Shown here piece by piece: positions 36,472-53,525 of a DNA stretch of 64,000 bases. The translations under genes were made by a program, and so were the position numbers. Positions within the stretch are counted from its first letter, which is position 1, and each line of letters begins with the position of its first letter. Under the pieces are notes generated by a model, which saw nothing but the letters and a program-made list of their open reading frames with translations, was not told the origin of the DNA and ran no database searches. Origin of the DNA: Salminus brasiliensis (Eukaryota > Chordata > Actinopteri > Characiformes > Bryconidae); contig NC_132900.1 of NCBI RefSeq assembly GCF_030463535.1, positions 28,407,956-28,471,955 on the forward strand, written 5' to 3'.

Positions 36472-36894
36472 CAAGGATGGGCGTCCCGTTAGGTTTCTAC
36501 AGATGTAACAGGACAGGAGGACAGTAGCAGACGGAATACAGACCAGTATAAACATCACCTTTAGGTTCGATCCTCTCTACAAATGGTTTCCTTTCATGTA
36601 ACAACACAACAGTAACTTCGGACGTACCAGCATCACTACAGAAACACCTCAAACTGTCCATTTTCTCACCTTATCTAATAGCGTTATTGACAGGGAACTG
36701 GTTGACATTAACGAAACACAACAAACCAACCAACAGTTTACATACTGAGCCTTTTTTCCCCATCACATTTCCCACCCAGAACTGATAAAGCAGCAAAAAT
36801 GAACCACTCATGGCATAGGATTATACTTCCTAGCAGCTAGGCTTAAAGGGGAAATCCAACGACCATGCAAAATGTCTGCTTATTTACATGGTTA

Positions 36895-37445
36895 GGATGT
36901 GAACGAAGTCCTTCAGAGTGGTTTGGTGTGAAATGCTTCGTTTTCGAGAAACTCACCGAGTCAGATTTGTTCACAGTGGCAGTGAATGGAACCAGACGCC
37001 TCAAGAGTTTAGCGCGTCTAAAAAAAATTGCAGTTTTCACACCAAATTGAAAATGTAAATGGTGTATTTAGCTTGAGACATTGTTTTAGAATAGTTTTTA
37101 AGAATATTTTGGGCCTAAAATGCATCATTCATAAAATCAATTTGTGGTGGAGGGATATATGCAGGGCGCTGTGAGGCAAAATAGTCCCTGAATTAAATTT
37201 TTATTTTAGATTTAGCACTATTTTAACATTGTCAGCATTACATATAAAAATATTTAAATTACACACAAGACACATGTAGGTTTACTGGATAGCAAATACA
37301 ATGGCTGTATTTGTGTTGGAAATAGGGGGACCCCTGGTCAGTGCTGGTCCATTCACCAGCACAGTAAAGCGATTAGAGTCGGTAGGTTTCTCTACATAAA
37401 TGAACCATTTCACACCAAACCCCACTCGGAATGACTGATCTTCAC
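36895..37445. repeat. Fold-back repeat 1: ~100 bp inverted arms
   Basis: The left arm 36895-36994 (GTGGTTTGGTGTGAAATG, GTGAATGGAACCA) and the right arm 37345-37445 (TGGTCCATTCAC, CATTTCACACCAAACCCCAC) are imperfect inverted copies around a ~350 bp AT-rich loop. The loop has GGAGGGATATATGCAGGGCG, also found near 49240. Confidence 0.8.
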
Positions 37446-38082
37446 AAATGGTGAAGATGAAGATGGTGGAATTCCCCACAAACAGTACAGGCCTTTGTTT
37501 GAAGTACACATAGATTACTGATTGCAACAGTTTGACCATTATAAGCTTATAAGAAGGGAAGTCCAAAGGTCAAAATCTGGAAAATCGTATAGAGCACATC
37601 TGCTCCATGTTCTGCTACTACATTTGTATCTGGGCTACAACAGTGGTTCCCTGGAGAACCCCCTGTTTACCCTCCTCCCAACACTCCTGCTAATTCAACT
37701 AATCAGCTAATTTACAAGCCCTTTCTGAAACGAAGGTTGTGTCTTAGTGCAGGAAAACCACTGAATGTGCAGGGCAGGGGGTCCTTTAGGATCAGGGTTT
37801 GAGAACCAATGGTTTACCAGACTAGTGAAACACATAACTGGGTACAGCACATGGTAAAACAGCTATTTTAAAGTGCCTACTGCAGTGGCTCTCAGGTTTC
37901 TGCCTGGGGAGTCACATAAACTACAGTCAGGTCCATAAGTATTTGGACAGTGACACCACCACATCTGTTCAAATATTAATGGACCTGCCTGGATTGGTTG
38001 GGCCTGATTTTACAGATTATACACCAGTTGTAGGAACACTGAATGTTAGTGTTCTGTAAAAGGTGCTACAAAAATGCACAAT

Positions 38083-38731
38083 ACGGGGTTAATATCCAGC
38101 GTGTGGCTGCCTAGTGAAGAGCAGACAGGGTAGAAAGCAGCCAATCAGAGGCTGTTCTGCTTTATGTGTTGTTGCGCGCACACACACACACACACAAATT
38201 ATTTATGACAATTTTGCTGGTCCAATCCTATTCAAACCCTGGCTAGTACGCCCTCTAGCACCCTCTAGAGCCTGTTAATGGGGGGAGCAGAACTAACTAA
38301 TGAATAGACTGATAAAACAATGACTTCTTAATTTAAATTTTAATTAATTCATTAATGCTCCATGAGTTTTGCAGAAAATCACGCTTTTGCTGTTGCAGCC
38401 CTGGCTGATACGCCCTCTAGAGGTTAAAATTTTCTCAATTAATAATTAAATAGATTTTAGATGAGATAGATTTCTTCCACTATTACATTTTGGTGGGCGG
38501 CAACCAGTGGAGGGTGCATCCACAATCAGAAGATTGTGGCCCACCACAATGTAAGAGTGAGTAAAATCCCCTGTATTTTATCATCAACTGAGAAATTCCC
38601 AACCTCTAGAGGGCACAATAGCCAACATTGGAACAGCAAAATTGTAATTAATTGCCTCTGATTGGCTTCTTTCTGCCCTGCCTGCACTTCACTAGGCCCC
38701 ACGTGCTCTGCATGCTGGTTATCAACCCCGT
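38083..38731. repeat. Fold-back repeat 2: ~140-180 bp inverted arms
   Basis: The left arm 38083-38260 contains ACGGGGTTAATATCCAGC, GCCTAGTGAAGAGCAG and AGCCAATCAGAGGC. The right arm 38590-38731 contains the reverse: GCCTCTGATTGGCTTCTTTC, CTGCACTTCACTAGGC and GGTTATCAACCCCGTA. ACGCCCTCTAG occurs at 38249, 38409 and, inverted, at about 38597. Confidence 0.85.
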
Positions 38732-39320
38732 AACGTCCTTCACATTCAAACAGAACGGACTTACTGCACCACATTACACATAGCTACATCCATTTAACAG
38801 CCAGCAAGAAAACTCTAAATAAAAAAATATTAGTACTGAATAAAAGTAGATGCATTTAGTACTATTTAACTCCAGTCTGCTTTGAGGAATGTGGGGTAGA
38901 TTGAAATTGCCTTGGCCCTGGTGTTAAAGATAGTCCTTCGCATTCTTAGCCAAACACCAACCCCAACAATACAGAAATGCTTATAATAAGGTGCAGGAAA
39001 CTTTGAGCAAGCCAGAGAGGGCACTGATCTGATAGCAGGTATCGGGATCAGTTCAAGATCAGGAAAACAATCATCACAAAAAATAACAGCTGACAAATAC
39101 AATCAAAAATACTGAACTTGCCTGGATGTTGCCTGGATAAACAGCTACATTTATAGACCATTATAAACATTTCAGTGGAAAACACTGGAATCAATTTTGT
39201 GTCAAAAAGAAAAACGAAAAGGAAAATCCATCCTTTTTATCTGAAACTTGACCTTCACCTCCTTCTGAGCACATCTCCACCAACTCCATAAAGCACAAAC
39301 CCCCAGTTACAATCATTCAC

Positions 39321-40018
39321 TTTTAAAGGAATAGTTTGGCGACCAATCAAATGAACATGATTGACCGCTGCCACCACATGCAGTCAAACAGCCAAGACAG
39401 GTTTGGTATCTGACATTTGCTTCTTACGTTCAGAATGGGAGATGCTAGGCTAACGTTGCTAACAAACACTGGTCTCAGACTGTCACCAATCTCATCTCTG
39501 TTTAGGTCTTCAGTTGTTTTAAACAGACAGAATCATGTGGTTTAGAAGATGGATTGACCTACTTTAGTCGATAAACACAAAAATAAACCCCTCGGAGATG
39601 AATAGCAGTCAAAATCGTAAGAAACTGGAGCTACTTTTGCCTCAGGACAGTTTGCTGTATGGCATCACTCTGCGCATTGTAGTTCTATTTGAAAGTTTTG
39701 CGACTAGTTCGTGTAGCTTTTCAGTAGATTTCTGAAGCAAAAGAAATACATCGTACATTTTGTACAGAAGAAACTGGCGAAGGCCTGAATCCAACGTTTA
39801 AATTTGTTAAAGTTTGTTCTTAAAAAATGTAAAGAAATGACGCTTTGAGCAAACTGAGACATTTGTGCGAATGTACTTAGAAAATGGAAATAGTGACCGT
39901 CTGAGACCCATGTTTGTTAGCAATGTTAGCCTAGCATCTCCTATTGTAAACAAAAGGAGCACACAACAGATACCAAACGCTAATCTGCTTTTTTTTCGCT
40001 AAACTGATCCTTTAAAAA
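39321..40018. repeat. Fold-back repeat 3: ~125-165 bp inverted arms
   Basis: The left arm 39321-39486 has TTTTAAAGGAATAGTTTGGC, GAGATGCTAGGCTAACGTTG and GGTCTCAGACTGTCACC. The right arm 39893-40018 is the reverse complement: GTGACCGTCTGAGACC, CAATGTTAGCCTAGCATCTC and GCTAAACTGATCCTTTAAAA. The loop is about 400 bp. Confidence 0.85.
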
Positions 40019-40539
40019 CCTTCAGTACGAAAACAGACTCCACGATCATACGGGTCACATTTCCAGACGTTGTTTATAGACTGCATGTTGAATGAGGACT
40101 GCATTTCAATGTAGGCTTTTCGTGAAATGCTAAAACATCTGTCAAACATCTGTGATGCTAGACAAGTGATGTCATTAACTATAGCTAGAACTCTGTAGTA
40201 TACTGAATATATATTTATACTGCAAATAGAGCTATAATTTCATAAATACCTCAAGGTTAGTTTTAGTGTCAGTTGTTTTATGTAATATTTTACATTTGAG
40301 ATATATATATATATATATGTATATGTATATGGTAATACCAAAATTGGCACAGGTGATTTTCACTTTATAAAAAGACGACGTAATGTTTTCCCTCTAGCTG
40401 TACAGATTACATAACAGGAGAGATGGATGGTGTACAGAGTTTATATACACACATGTTAGGGATGAGCATGAAAAATTAAGCGTTTGAGATCAGTTGAGAT
40501 GGATGCAGAGGTTGAGGCTTTTGGAGCTGATCTGTAATT

Positions 40540-40840
40540 TAAATCCATGGCATCTGGCTGACACCATTATCCAGAGCGACTTACAGCTGAATGAGGCTGC
40601 AGAGGTAGGCGGGTAGTGGATATAGCACTAGGAGTCTTGCCCAAAGACTCTTATTGATATTGAGCCCCTGAGACTCCCAGTCTGGCCTGTAGAGTGTAAT
40701 CTGGTGTGTTTATACAAGATTGGTAATAACTTGATGATGGGGCTATAAATACCTGCGGGGTGTGTGACGGGCTCAGACACTGAGAATAGGTGGTACAGTG
40801 CAGTGAGTGTCTTGTTGGATGTGTGGAAAATGGGTCGCAA
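40540..40840 (+). repeat. Teleost dispersed repeat with TTATCCAGAGCGACTTACAG
   Basis: Contains CATTATCCAGAGCGACTTAC, TAGGAGTCTTGCCCAAAGAC and TCTTATTGATATTGAGCCCC, a very common fish repeat (LINE-tail or hAT-like). Short ORFs inside are not genes. Confidence 0.65.
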
Positions 40841-41264
40841 AGCAGACGTGATTGCATTTAAAAGGAAGTAGCTGAGTTGACAAGTGTGTGGAAGCAGACA
40901 GTCATACAGGTCTACCAGCAGGGGCAGATTTCCAGTCTACAGAAAATTCTCAAAAGAAGTTTGGCCGAAAAACAAAGCTGACAGACAGGGACAGCCAATG
41001 TGTTTCGACGGCTTGTGATTAAAAAATGGCTTCGCTTGCAGGCAAGAACTGCTTTTAGATGTCAGCGCAGGTTCTTCATCATCAATGTTTGAAAGAACAC
41101 TCCACAAGGAACTGCAGGGAGGAGGCCTTTGCAATTTCCTGTAGACTGGGATTTCTGCCGCTGCTGGTAGACCAGTATGACCGTATGCTTCCATACACCT
41201 GCCGATTCTGCTACTTCCTTCACACTATGGTTTTTGGCACGTCCAAATTCAACCAGCAGAATAA

Positions 41265-41610
41265 GGCGCTGTCACTACGACCAAAGGGTTGCTAGTTCGA
41301 ATCCTGGTCATGCTGCTAGCAATCGACACCCGGTGCCACTTAGCTCTCTCCAGGGTGGGTAGATGCTGGCCGGAACTGGCGTCTGCCGATTTATGCATCA
41401 GAGCTGGGTACATGGCTCTTTCCTCTGAACGCGCTGGTGCCAACACATCAGCGGCAGTTAGGAAAAGAGGCCCTGGCTGGCTGTGCATGTGTTCTTCACC
41501 CTCCTAGTGTTGGGAGCATTGCAATGTGATGTGATGGGGGAGAATATGTACGGGTTGGGTGATTGGTGATCCAAATTGGGGAGAAAATGCTTACAAACTT
41601 GCCCCACCTG
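41265..41610 (+). repeat. tRNA-derived SINE, nearly full length
   Basis: Head ATAAGGCGCTGTCACTACGA with B box GCTAGTTCGAATCCTGG. Body ACATGGCTCTTTCCTCTGAA, then the tail CTCCTAGTGTTGGGAGCATT and GATCCAAATTGGGGAGAAAA. Diverged relatives lie at 26745, 29385 and 45390. Confidence 0.75.
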
Positions 41611-41858
41611 TTAATGCAAATGAGTGCATTAATGGGCGGGGCATAGACAGGTTAATTACTGTAGCAGCCTAAATTAACGGACATGTTTAATAGTTAATAT
41701 CTAAATGCTGTTAGCGGCCAATGATGCTTTTCTGAAGGCTGATCAATTCACTGTCCAACTTTTGACATATACTGCAAATGCCCATCCCTAATACACACAC
41801 AAATAAAAGCATGTTACACAAGAAGTACCTGGAGTTGGAACGGAACACAGAACATTAG

Positions 41859-46567
<4,709 letters not shown>

Positions 46568-46640
46568 CTAAAGAGGGACGCAGTGATTAGCATGTATCCT
46601 CTATTGTTATGTACTGTAGTATCTATGTACTATTTATACA

Positions 46641-46890
46641 CAGTGATCAGCCATAACATTAGTACAACCGACAATGGCTTCATCTGTCAAGGTGTGGGAT
46701 CTACACATTAGGCAGCGAGTGAACAGTCAGTTCTTGAAGGTGATGCTGGTGTTGGAAGCATTTCCAAAGCACCTGCTCCTAACGTCTTGGTGCCAGATAC
46801 CACAGGACACCTTCAGAGGTCCGCTGTGGTGGCACAAGGGGACCTACTCAATATTTGGCAGATGGTACTAATGTTATGGCTGATCAGTAT
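46641..46890. mobile_element. 250-bp MITE with terminal inverted repeats
   Basis: The left end CAGTGATCAGCCATAACATT and the right end AATGTTATGGCTGATCAGTA are inverted copies. The interior is related to the element at 35352-35745. It lies 74 bp upstream of the zbtb47 BTB exon. Confidence 0.85.
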
Positions 46891-47340
46891 ATTGTCTTTT
46901 GTTATTCTTTAAGCAGGACTAGGCCGAACACCTTGCATTTAACTAACAGGCTACTCTTGGCTTACCTACTGGAGTTAGGCCAGAGGGAATAAACAATAAT
47001 TAGCATGATCCTTAATAATAATGATCATTTTCCATATTCTTAATGTGTCTGTGATGTTAATTACTGACTATTATTATTCAGTAATAACACAGAAAACATT
47101 CAGTGCATTCTAAGAAAACTGCTATTCTTAAATTACACTGGTAACAAATGCCTGTCAGGAATCACTGGAGGTTTTATTGGGCATCGGAGCATAAATAAAA
47201 ATAAATATGAACAAAAATAAACAATAATTCCTGTGATCTTTCATGCGTCTACCATCAACACTTCAAAGCAAATGACTTATCTGAAGCTCAGCATTTTGTA
47301 ACTTATGAAGAATCATAAAAGTTAATAGGCCACAGCATGT

Positions 47341-47572
47341 TCCACAGCATAGCAACAGCCTAGCAACTGCATAGCAACCACCTGGTTAATACAACTGTTA
47401 AACAACTGCAAGGCAACCACCTGGGACACCATGGCACCTGCTTTCCAACAGCATGACATCTAGGAACTAGGAACAGCTTAGGAACACCATGCAACCGCAT
47501 GGCAACCACAATGATCACAATAGCACCTGCTCAGCAACAGCATAGCAACCACCTAAGACACCACAGCAACTA
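47341..47572. repeat. CATAGCAACCACCTAGCAAC-type minisatellite, array 1
   Basis: Degenerate units of about 20-25 bp built on AGCAACCACCT and CATAGCAAC. The same family recurs at 61791-62115 and 63181-63532. Confidence 0.85.
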
Positions 47573-47589
47573 TACCGTCACTATCAGGT

Positions 47590-47760
47590 GAAAACATCAT
47601 AACTCCTAATGGGCAGCTTTATAAGAGACAGAAAAAACCTATTAAACATTAATATATTGCACATTACAGCGTTTCTATTGGTCCATTCTTCGTGAAATTT
47701 GGACACAATGTAAAGAACAACTGCCAGTAAAAATGTAACTGTAAGGGAGTGATTATGATG
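47590..47760 (+). repeat. Unclassified dispersed repeat, copy 2
   Basis: TTCTATTGGTCCATTCTTCG, TGAAATTTGGACACAATG and TAAAGAACAACTGCC, as in the copy at 15215. Confidence 0.65.
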
Positions 47761-48199
47761 TTAATCCACACAAACATCATAGATGTATCTCCCAACCTTT
47801 CACACTTCAGAAAACCGATAAAAAAATATCGGAATATATATTATAAAAATTGATCGTGATCAGATGTGTGCTGTATCGTCCACCCTTTCAGAACTCACTG
47901 TTCTCCTAAACACAGAAAATTCCAAAAAGTTCCCTGAGAAGTTGAAAGTCTGGAAAAGCTGCGAAATCTATTGACTAGGCTGAAGACCCAACCAGGATGA
48001 ACCTGAACCAGGCTAAACCTGGGCCAGGCCACCTGAAGCTGGATCTGAAGCTACAGGAGGACCAATTATGGACAGTCCTGGACGCACTCCCTCACTCTCA
48101 GCCACACACACACACACACACTGCCTGAGCACAGCTCAAAGACAAACGCCAGCAGAAGTTCCACAGTACTAAAGGCTGTGACACTGATGAACCATCAAG

Positions 48200-48910
48200 G
48201 TGAGCAGTGGGTTAGCCTTGCCCTGCCACAGCCACAGCCCTCACACCGGCGATGGGAAAGGTGCAAATCGGTCTGGCTGAGGCGCAGAGGCCTAACCGGG
48301 ATTCCCAAATTCACAGAGCGACCAGAGCGAGGCTCTTCAAAGCGGCTACCATTGCGATCCAGTGGCGTTAGCTGCTGCGCAGGAGCTCCGTTTCCCCTCC
48401 TCAGGACTTGTGCTGCTCCTCTCCATGAACAGAAAGGCTACTCCTTGTATTTGAACGGCGTCCTTTGATTTGGACGTCGGTTCTTTCTCGCCATGTTTGC
48501 ATGCAGAGTGATCGGCGGCTGCCTTTGGCGGAGGGCAAGTGGTGATTGGAGCTCCAAAATCATATGGGGCGCTCCGTCTGGAGCGTTAAAGCGACAGGGA
48601 TGCCATAAACCAGGCGTGTGTGTTTTAGTGCAAGAGGCTTCAAAAATGAGGGGTTAGCTGGGGTGCCTCGGATTGGGGAGGGATGAGCAGGGCTGTGTTT
48701 GGAAGGACGGCGAGGACGGAACGCGTTAAAACGCACGTTTGTCCACGGCACCTGGGTGTGCTGTGCGCAGGCAGACTCCAGCACAGCGAGCGAGGCTGCT
48801 GCCGGGGTCAGCGAGTCCACAGCGGAGTGAACCGGTTCAGCACGACCGGCTCGCTGGATGTAGAGCCGCTAAGCTCCACACGGGGGCGGCAGAACACCGC
48901 GCACTAATTT
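48200..48910 (-). promoter_or_regulatory. GC/CpG-rich island, possible zbtb47 promoter
   Basis: About 700 bp rich in CpG (for example GCGATCCAGTGGCGTTAGC, CACGGGGGCGGCAGAACACC) inside otherwise AT-rich DNA, 1.6-2.3 kb upstream of the first recognised zbtb47 coding exon. No exon could be fixed by homology here, so the promoter role is inferred from position and composition. Confidence 0.4.
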
Positions 48911-48929
48911 CCCCCCGTTTCCCAATATC

Positions 48930-49345
48930 GGTCTTAAAGGAGCATTACGTGACATTTTCAACACTTTTCCTCATAATTAAATCGATAAGATGTTCGCAGT
49001 GTTAATCAGAGGCACAGAATTAAGGAGTCTTATTGTTTACAGTGTTTGTGAATGAACCCAGACATCCATTTTTAATTTATTTTTAGAATTAAATGCCTCT
49101 AAAAACTCCCACACATAAAGCTTTAATATAAATGCTTACAAATATGCTTGGCTGATACCCGAGACACGTTTTTTAATAGTTTAGAAAGAGCTTTTAGGGT
49201 AAAATGGACTTTTAAATATGTTCCGAATGGAGGGATACATGCAGAGCGCTGTGGCGTAAAATAGACCCTATAGAAAGCTTTGTTTTTTGGGATTTACCAC
49301 TATTTTACTATCATCAATGTTACATATAAATCTCATTAGACTATA
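48930..49345. repeat. Diverged relative of fold-back repeat 1
   Basis: GGAGGGATACATGCAGAGCG, CTGTGGCGTAAAATAGACCC and GGGATTTACCACTATTTTAC match the loop of the element at 36895-37445. Confidence 0.6.
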
Positions 49346-49389
49346 AAACATCACAGTGCCTGGTTCTGATCTCCACCACTGTATAAATA

Positions 49390-49860
49390 AACCTGTGAGC
49401 AGCCATAACCACAATCCCACCTGCCTAATAGTGTGTTGGTCTCCCACGTGCTACTGAAACAGCTCTGACCCACCCATCAAGGCATGAACTTCACAAGACC
49501 TCTGAAGGTGTCCCGTGGCAAGATATTTGCAGCAGATCCTTTAGAAAGTCCTGTAGTTGTGAGTTGGGGTCTCCAAGGATGGCATCAATAAGGCCTTGGT
49601 TGACCATGACCCTGTTACAGCTTTTCTCCGGTTGTCTTTCCTTGGAGCACTTTTGATACTGGTACTGACTGCTGCAAGACCTGGAGATGATTTGGAAATC
49701 ACCCAATTTGGTCATCTAGCCACCACAGTTTTTGAACCTGGATGAACCTGGATGCCTAATATGTAGATCTCACTTCTTGACTGGTGCCACTGGAACCAGA
49801 TAATCAAAGCTATTCCCGTCACCTGTCTTAATGGTCTTAATGTTATGGCTGATGGTGTAA
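49390..49860. mobile_element. Tc1/mariner-like transposon remnant
   Basis: Left CAGCCATAACCACAATCCCA CCTGCCTAAT, interior CACAAGACCTCTGAAGG and CTTTCCTTGGAGCACTTTTG, right GTCTTAATGTTATGGCTGAT. Same family as 9500, 35352 and 59085. Confidence 0.75.
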
Positions 49861-50424
49861 GTATTACTGTTACAGTGACTGTTGACTCATGCACTGCAGG
49901 GACGGGTGCAGTTACCATGGAATTCAGTTTAGCTTGAGAATAGCCTCCACAAACACTGCCTCCTGCTGGATGACTCTCAAGGTTATTAAAACAATGGGAT
50001 GTTGAAGATGTCTTATCTAACTGGACATCAAGCCAAAGCATGCTCAGTCCAGCTCATGCGTCTGGCAGGGGTTGAGCGCTGCAGGATGGACAACATGACT
50101 GCCGCGGTGTGGGAGCCAGCAGAATGTCAATCGAGGAAAGGAGGGAAGGGGAGAAACTTACGGGAAAACTTTGAGAAGGGATTTAGCGGATAAATAAATA
50201 ACAGATGGGATGTATTTCAGAGGAGGGGTAAACAAAGATGGTATCACTCATATGCTCGCAAACCATCCCTCCACCTCGCTCTCTTCTCAATCTTCTTGTC
50301 TGGCGAGAAGAGTAGATGGAATCAGGCTACCTCGCTAAAGCTAAACCTTTGGATGATCTCAATAGAATTATAAAACAAAAGTAAATAATAATACAAATGA
50401 AGTCAATTATTAATCATTTAAATA

Positions 50425-50700
50425 CACAGATCAGCCATAACATTAATACCACCGGCCTAATTCTGAGTTAATCCCTCTTGTGCCAACGTAGCATTAGATC
50501 TGACCATAGGTTCAATGCAGCTCTCGTCCATACATCTCGTAGATTCTTGTTATAGCAGAGGCTCTCCAGAGGAACTGGAGCTCCACTTCACTGCTGATTT
50601 CGTTAGCCTGCTGCTGGGGTGTATTTGTCCACGTGTATCCTGTGTGTGCCGTCCAGAGTAGTTTGCTGAAGGTGCCTGCACTACTACAGATGGGCCAAAG
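50425..50700. mobile_element. Truncated copy of the same element family
   Basis: Begins CAGATCAGCCATAACATTAA TACCACC and continues into ATAGGTTCAATGCAG; no matching right end nearby. A solo right end (TTTTAATGTTATGGCTGATC) is at 53084-53103. Confidence 0.55.
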
Positions 50701-51149
50701 GGTCAAAACAAGACAATCTAAGTTAATAACGTTGAAAAAAGTAGCCGTATAAATGTCAACCTGTGTTTATTAAACTCTTGAATGATGCAATGCAATAAAA
50801 TAAGACCCACTGAATGACACGTAACATCTGCAAAACACTTTAATTGACCAGTATAGGCTACTCTTCATATAACACAACATTTACATTAGCATAAATAGCT
50901 TTAGCAGTTCTGCTCACCCTTTTGCACATTTTAGCAGTGTGCATGTAAACGTACAGGATAACTGTACCAATGTAGGAGCTACAGCATGTGTTCTTTTGAT
51001 CATTCACAGACTCTGAGGTCTAAAATGAGTATTTTGTGAATTCTAAACAGTCCAAACTCATGTAACACAACTGGTACCCAGCACTGGACTTTCCACAGAT
51101 TACAGAAAATACATAAAAATGTACAGAGTTTGACAACAAATGACATGCA

Positions 51150-51555
51150 AGGTGTAACTGTAAATCCCAGATGTTTGTGGACACCCCTTCTAATAAATGC
51201 ATCCAGCTACTGACACACACAGCTTGTATAGTCCCTGTAGGGTAATATGGCCAATAGAATAGGACTCTCTGGTGCAGATAAACAAGAACCTATTGGCAGC
51301 ACACTGCCTAATGCCAGGTGTGGGCTAGAGGAGTATAACTCCCCACCACCATTGAGCTGTGGAGCAGTGGAACTACTGTGTTCTCCGGAATTGTGGTTGG
51401 TTGGTGCTCCTTCCAATACTTTTGGGGTGAGTTGGGGATGATGTGGTGGGGTGATGATCATCCAACATTCTAGTAGAGCCCCCTCTTCCCTGGACAGTAG
51501 AAACAGTTACTCCAACAAATGCAGGATAAACTATTTTTTAATACCCTTGACCCAA
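51150..51555 (-). mobile_element. Non-autonomous DNA transposon, minus-orientation copy
   Basis: Read in reverse it matches 43676-44045: GTCCACAAACATCTGG, GGCAGTGTGCTGCCAATAGG, CCAACTCACCCCAAAAGTAT and GGATAAACTATTTTTTAATA. It is more complete than that copy. Confidence 0.75.
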
Positions 51556-51573
51556 TACTTGTCCATGTAGAGA

Positions 51574-51576
<3 letters not shown>

Positions 51577-51636
<60 letters not shown>
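51577..51636. repeat. (TA)n microsatellite, about 30 units
   Basis: Uninterrupted TA tract. Confidence 0.96.
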
Positions 51637-51639
<3 letters not shown>

Positions 51640-53520
51640 ATCAAATACACAAATTAAGGTAACTTGCTGGCTAACGCCGGTTCCTTAAAACACTAAAATG
51701 ACAGAAGGATGGCAATACAGTCTCCTGACTGACTGTGTATTCACTCGTTCTCTCTTTTGTTATCGTACTTAGAGCCAGTGAGTAAGAACCGGCCATGTTT
51801 AGACTAAGGCTAACATTAGCATCTCCTCTGTTTTGGGCTTTTGGAGCTGGGCTGAGCCTCTTCAGTTCAGTGCAGCCACAACAGGAGCGACGTTTCCAAA
51901 GCTAGACTTACGCAAAATTGAATCATGCCAAAAGTTTCTGAGGTGCAATTGCTCATCGTGGTAAATCCCACTGAAATTAATGCAATTTTGCAAGATGACT
52001 CAAGTGATCGCGGCTTTATGACCCTCTGTGAAATTGGTCAGAGACTGCTGTCCCTCTTTATAACTAAACCTAAAGAGTAGAAGAACAGCATTAACAGGAA
52101 CAGGTATAAGGGAGAAGATTTCAAGCTGGAGGACAGATCTGGGTGTCTACAAGTAATAATAATGAGAGCACACTGATGACTAAGAGGTCACACTTTTAGT
52201 ACCACAACAGCTAATTAAGGCTTTGACGAGTTGAACCTTAGCGCAACAAAGCCGAATAAGAGCAAGATGCCATCGCTAAATGTCACCAGCACAGCGAACC
52301 ATGGCATTAGTGAGTGTGTGGAAGGGTCAGGGATGATTCAGACTTTCAACAGGACCTGCTAGCTTCAGCACTTGTTAGCGGAAGATTCATGAGAACCGTT
52401 ACTGAACACTGTAATACAGAGCATGTCATCTGACTCCTCCTTGTACTCCAAATGCTGGCCCTGAAGGCTGATTGGTTGAAAGCAGTCACATACCAAGGAG
52501 ACGTCCGATCTCAACCAAGAGAAAATGTTTACTCTGCTAGCTGGAACGGGTCAATTAGGGCAAATTCACCAAATGGTCAAAACTTCCACATAAAACGGAC
52601 CCATATCCTACATAATGCTTATGCTAGTTCATTCATTTCTTTTTTTTTAACCCGTAACAGAGATTTCACTGCTCTTGAGGGCCCGTCCACAAATATCTAG
52701 ATATTTTTAAACGTGATTTCCCTCCCTCCGTTTTTGAAAATATTTCCATCCACACAGCAATGAGCATGCCCTAGCCCTGGTGGTACCTTATAAGGAGAGA
52801 CATCAAAACATCATGAGGAAAAACACAGAAAATACAGAGGTTTCATTCCAAATTACACACTACTACCTATGTAGTGCACTATTTAGGCCATTTAGGCCTA
52901 GAAATGATGCCTTCTTTAAACAGTGCATTATTTATATACCTGTAATTGAACCGTATTTATATTTATTTATTTTATTTATATGCTAAAATCTCAAATCTAG
53001 AGCGTGTAGACGCTGTAGTTTTATGACTACTATTTTCACTATATAGGGAGTACGGAAGTATTTGAAATTCAGCCAGACACATGTTTTAATGTTATGGCTG
53101 ATCAGTGTAAAATATCACATTTAAATTATCACATTTTTTGTCCTCCTGATTTGATCAACACGTTATGAGCGATCAGATCTTATTCACAGTCATAATTCAT
53201 ACCTCAGCCTCATAATTTGGGCATGATCATTTTGGTCCAGAAATGTTCACACTGTCCCGTCCCTCCTGACCAGTCTCTGTTTGACCAATGTGCAAGAATG
53301 TGACGGACATCAACGTTCACGACACGGACGCACCGGAGACCACATGCCAATCTAACACGACCGTCTAAACTCAGTCACATGGCGCTGTTTCCCAGTGTCG
53401 ATGAGAGCCGGGCCGTTTCCACAGCAATGATGGTGACGATGATGAAGCTGATGGGACCCGGGCCCTGGCTGAAGGAGCTTCTCCCAGGACTGGCTCCTGG
53501 ATCTGGTTCTCGGCCCTGGC
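51640..53520. other. Intergenic DNA between zbtb47 and vipr1: no gene recognised
   Basis: Mixed low-copy-looking sequence with a short T/A run (52639-52650), a solo mariner-type terminus near 53084-53103, and probable vipr1 3' UTR close to 53526. Short ORFs show no known motif. Confidence 0.5.
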
Positions 53521-53525
53521 TCAGC

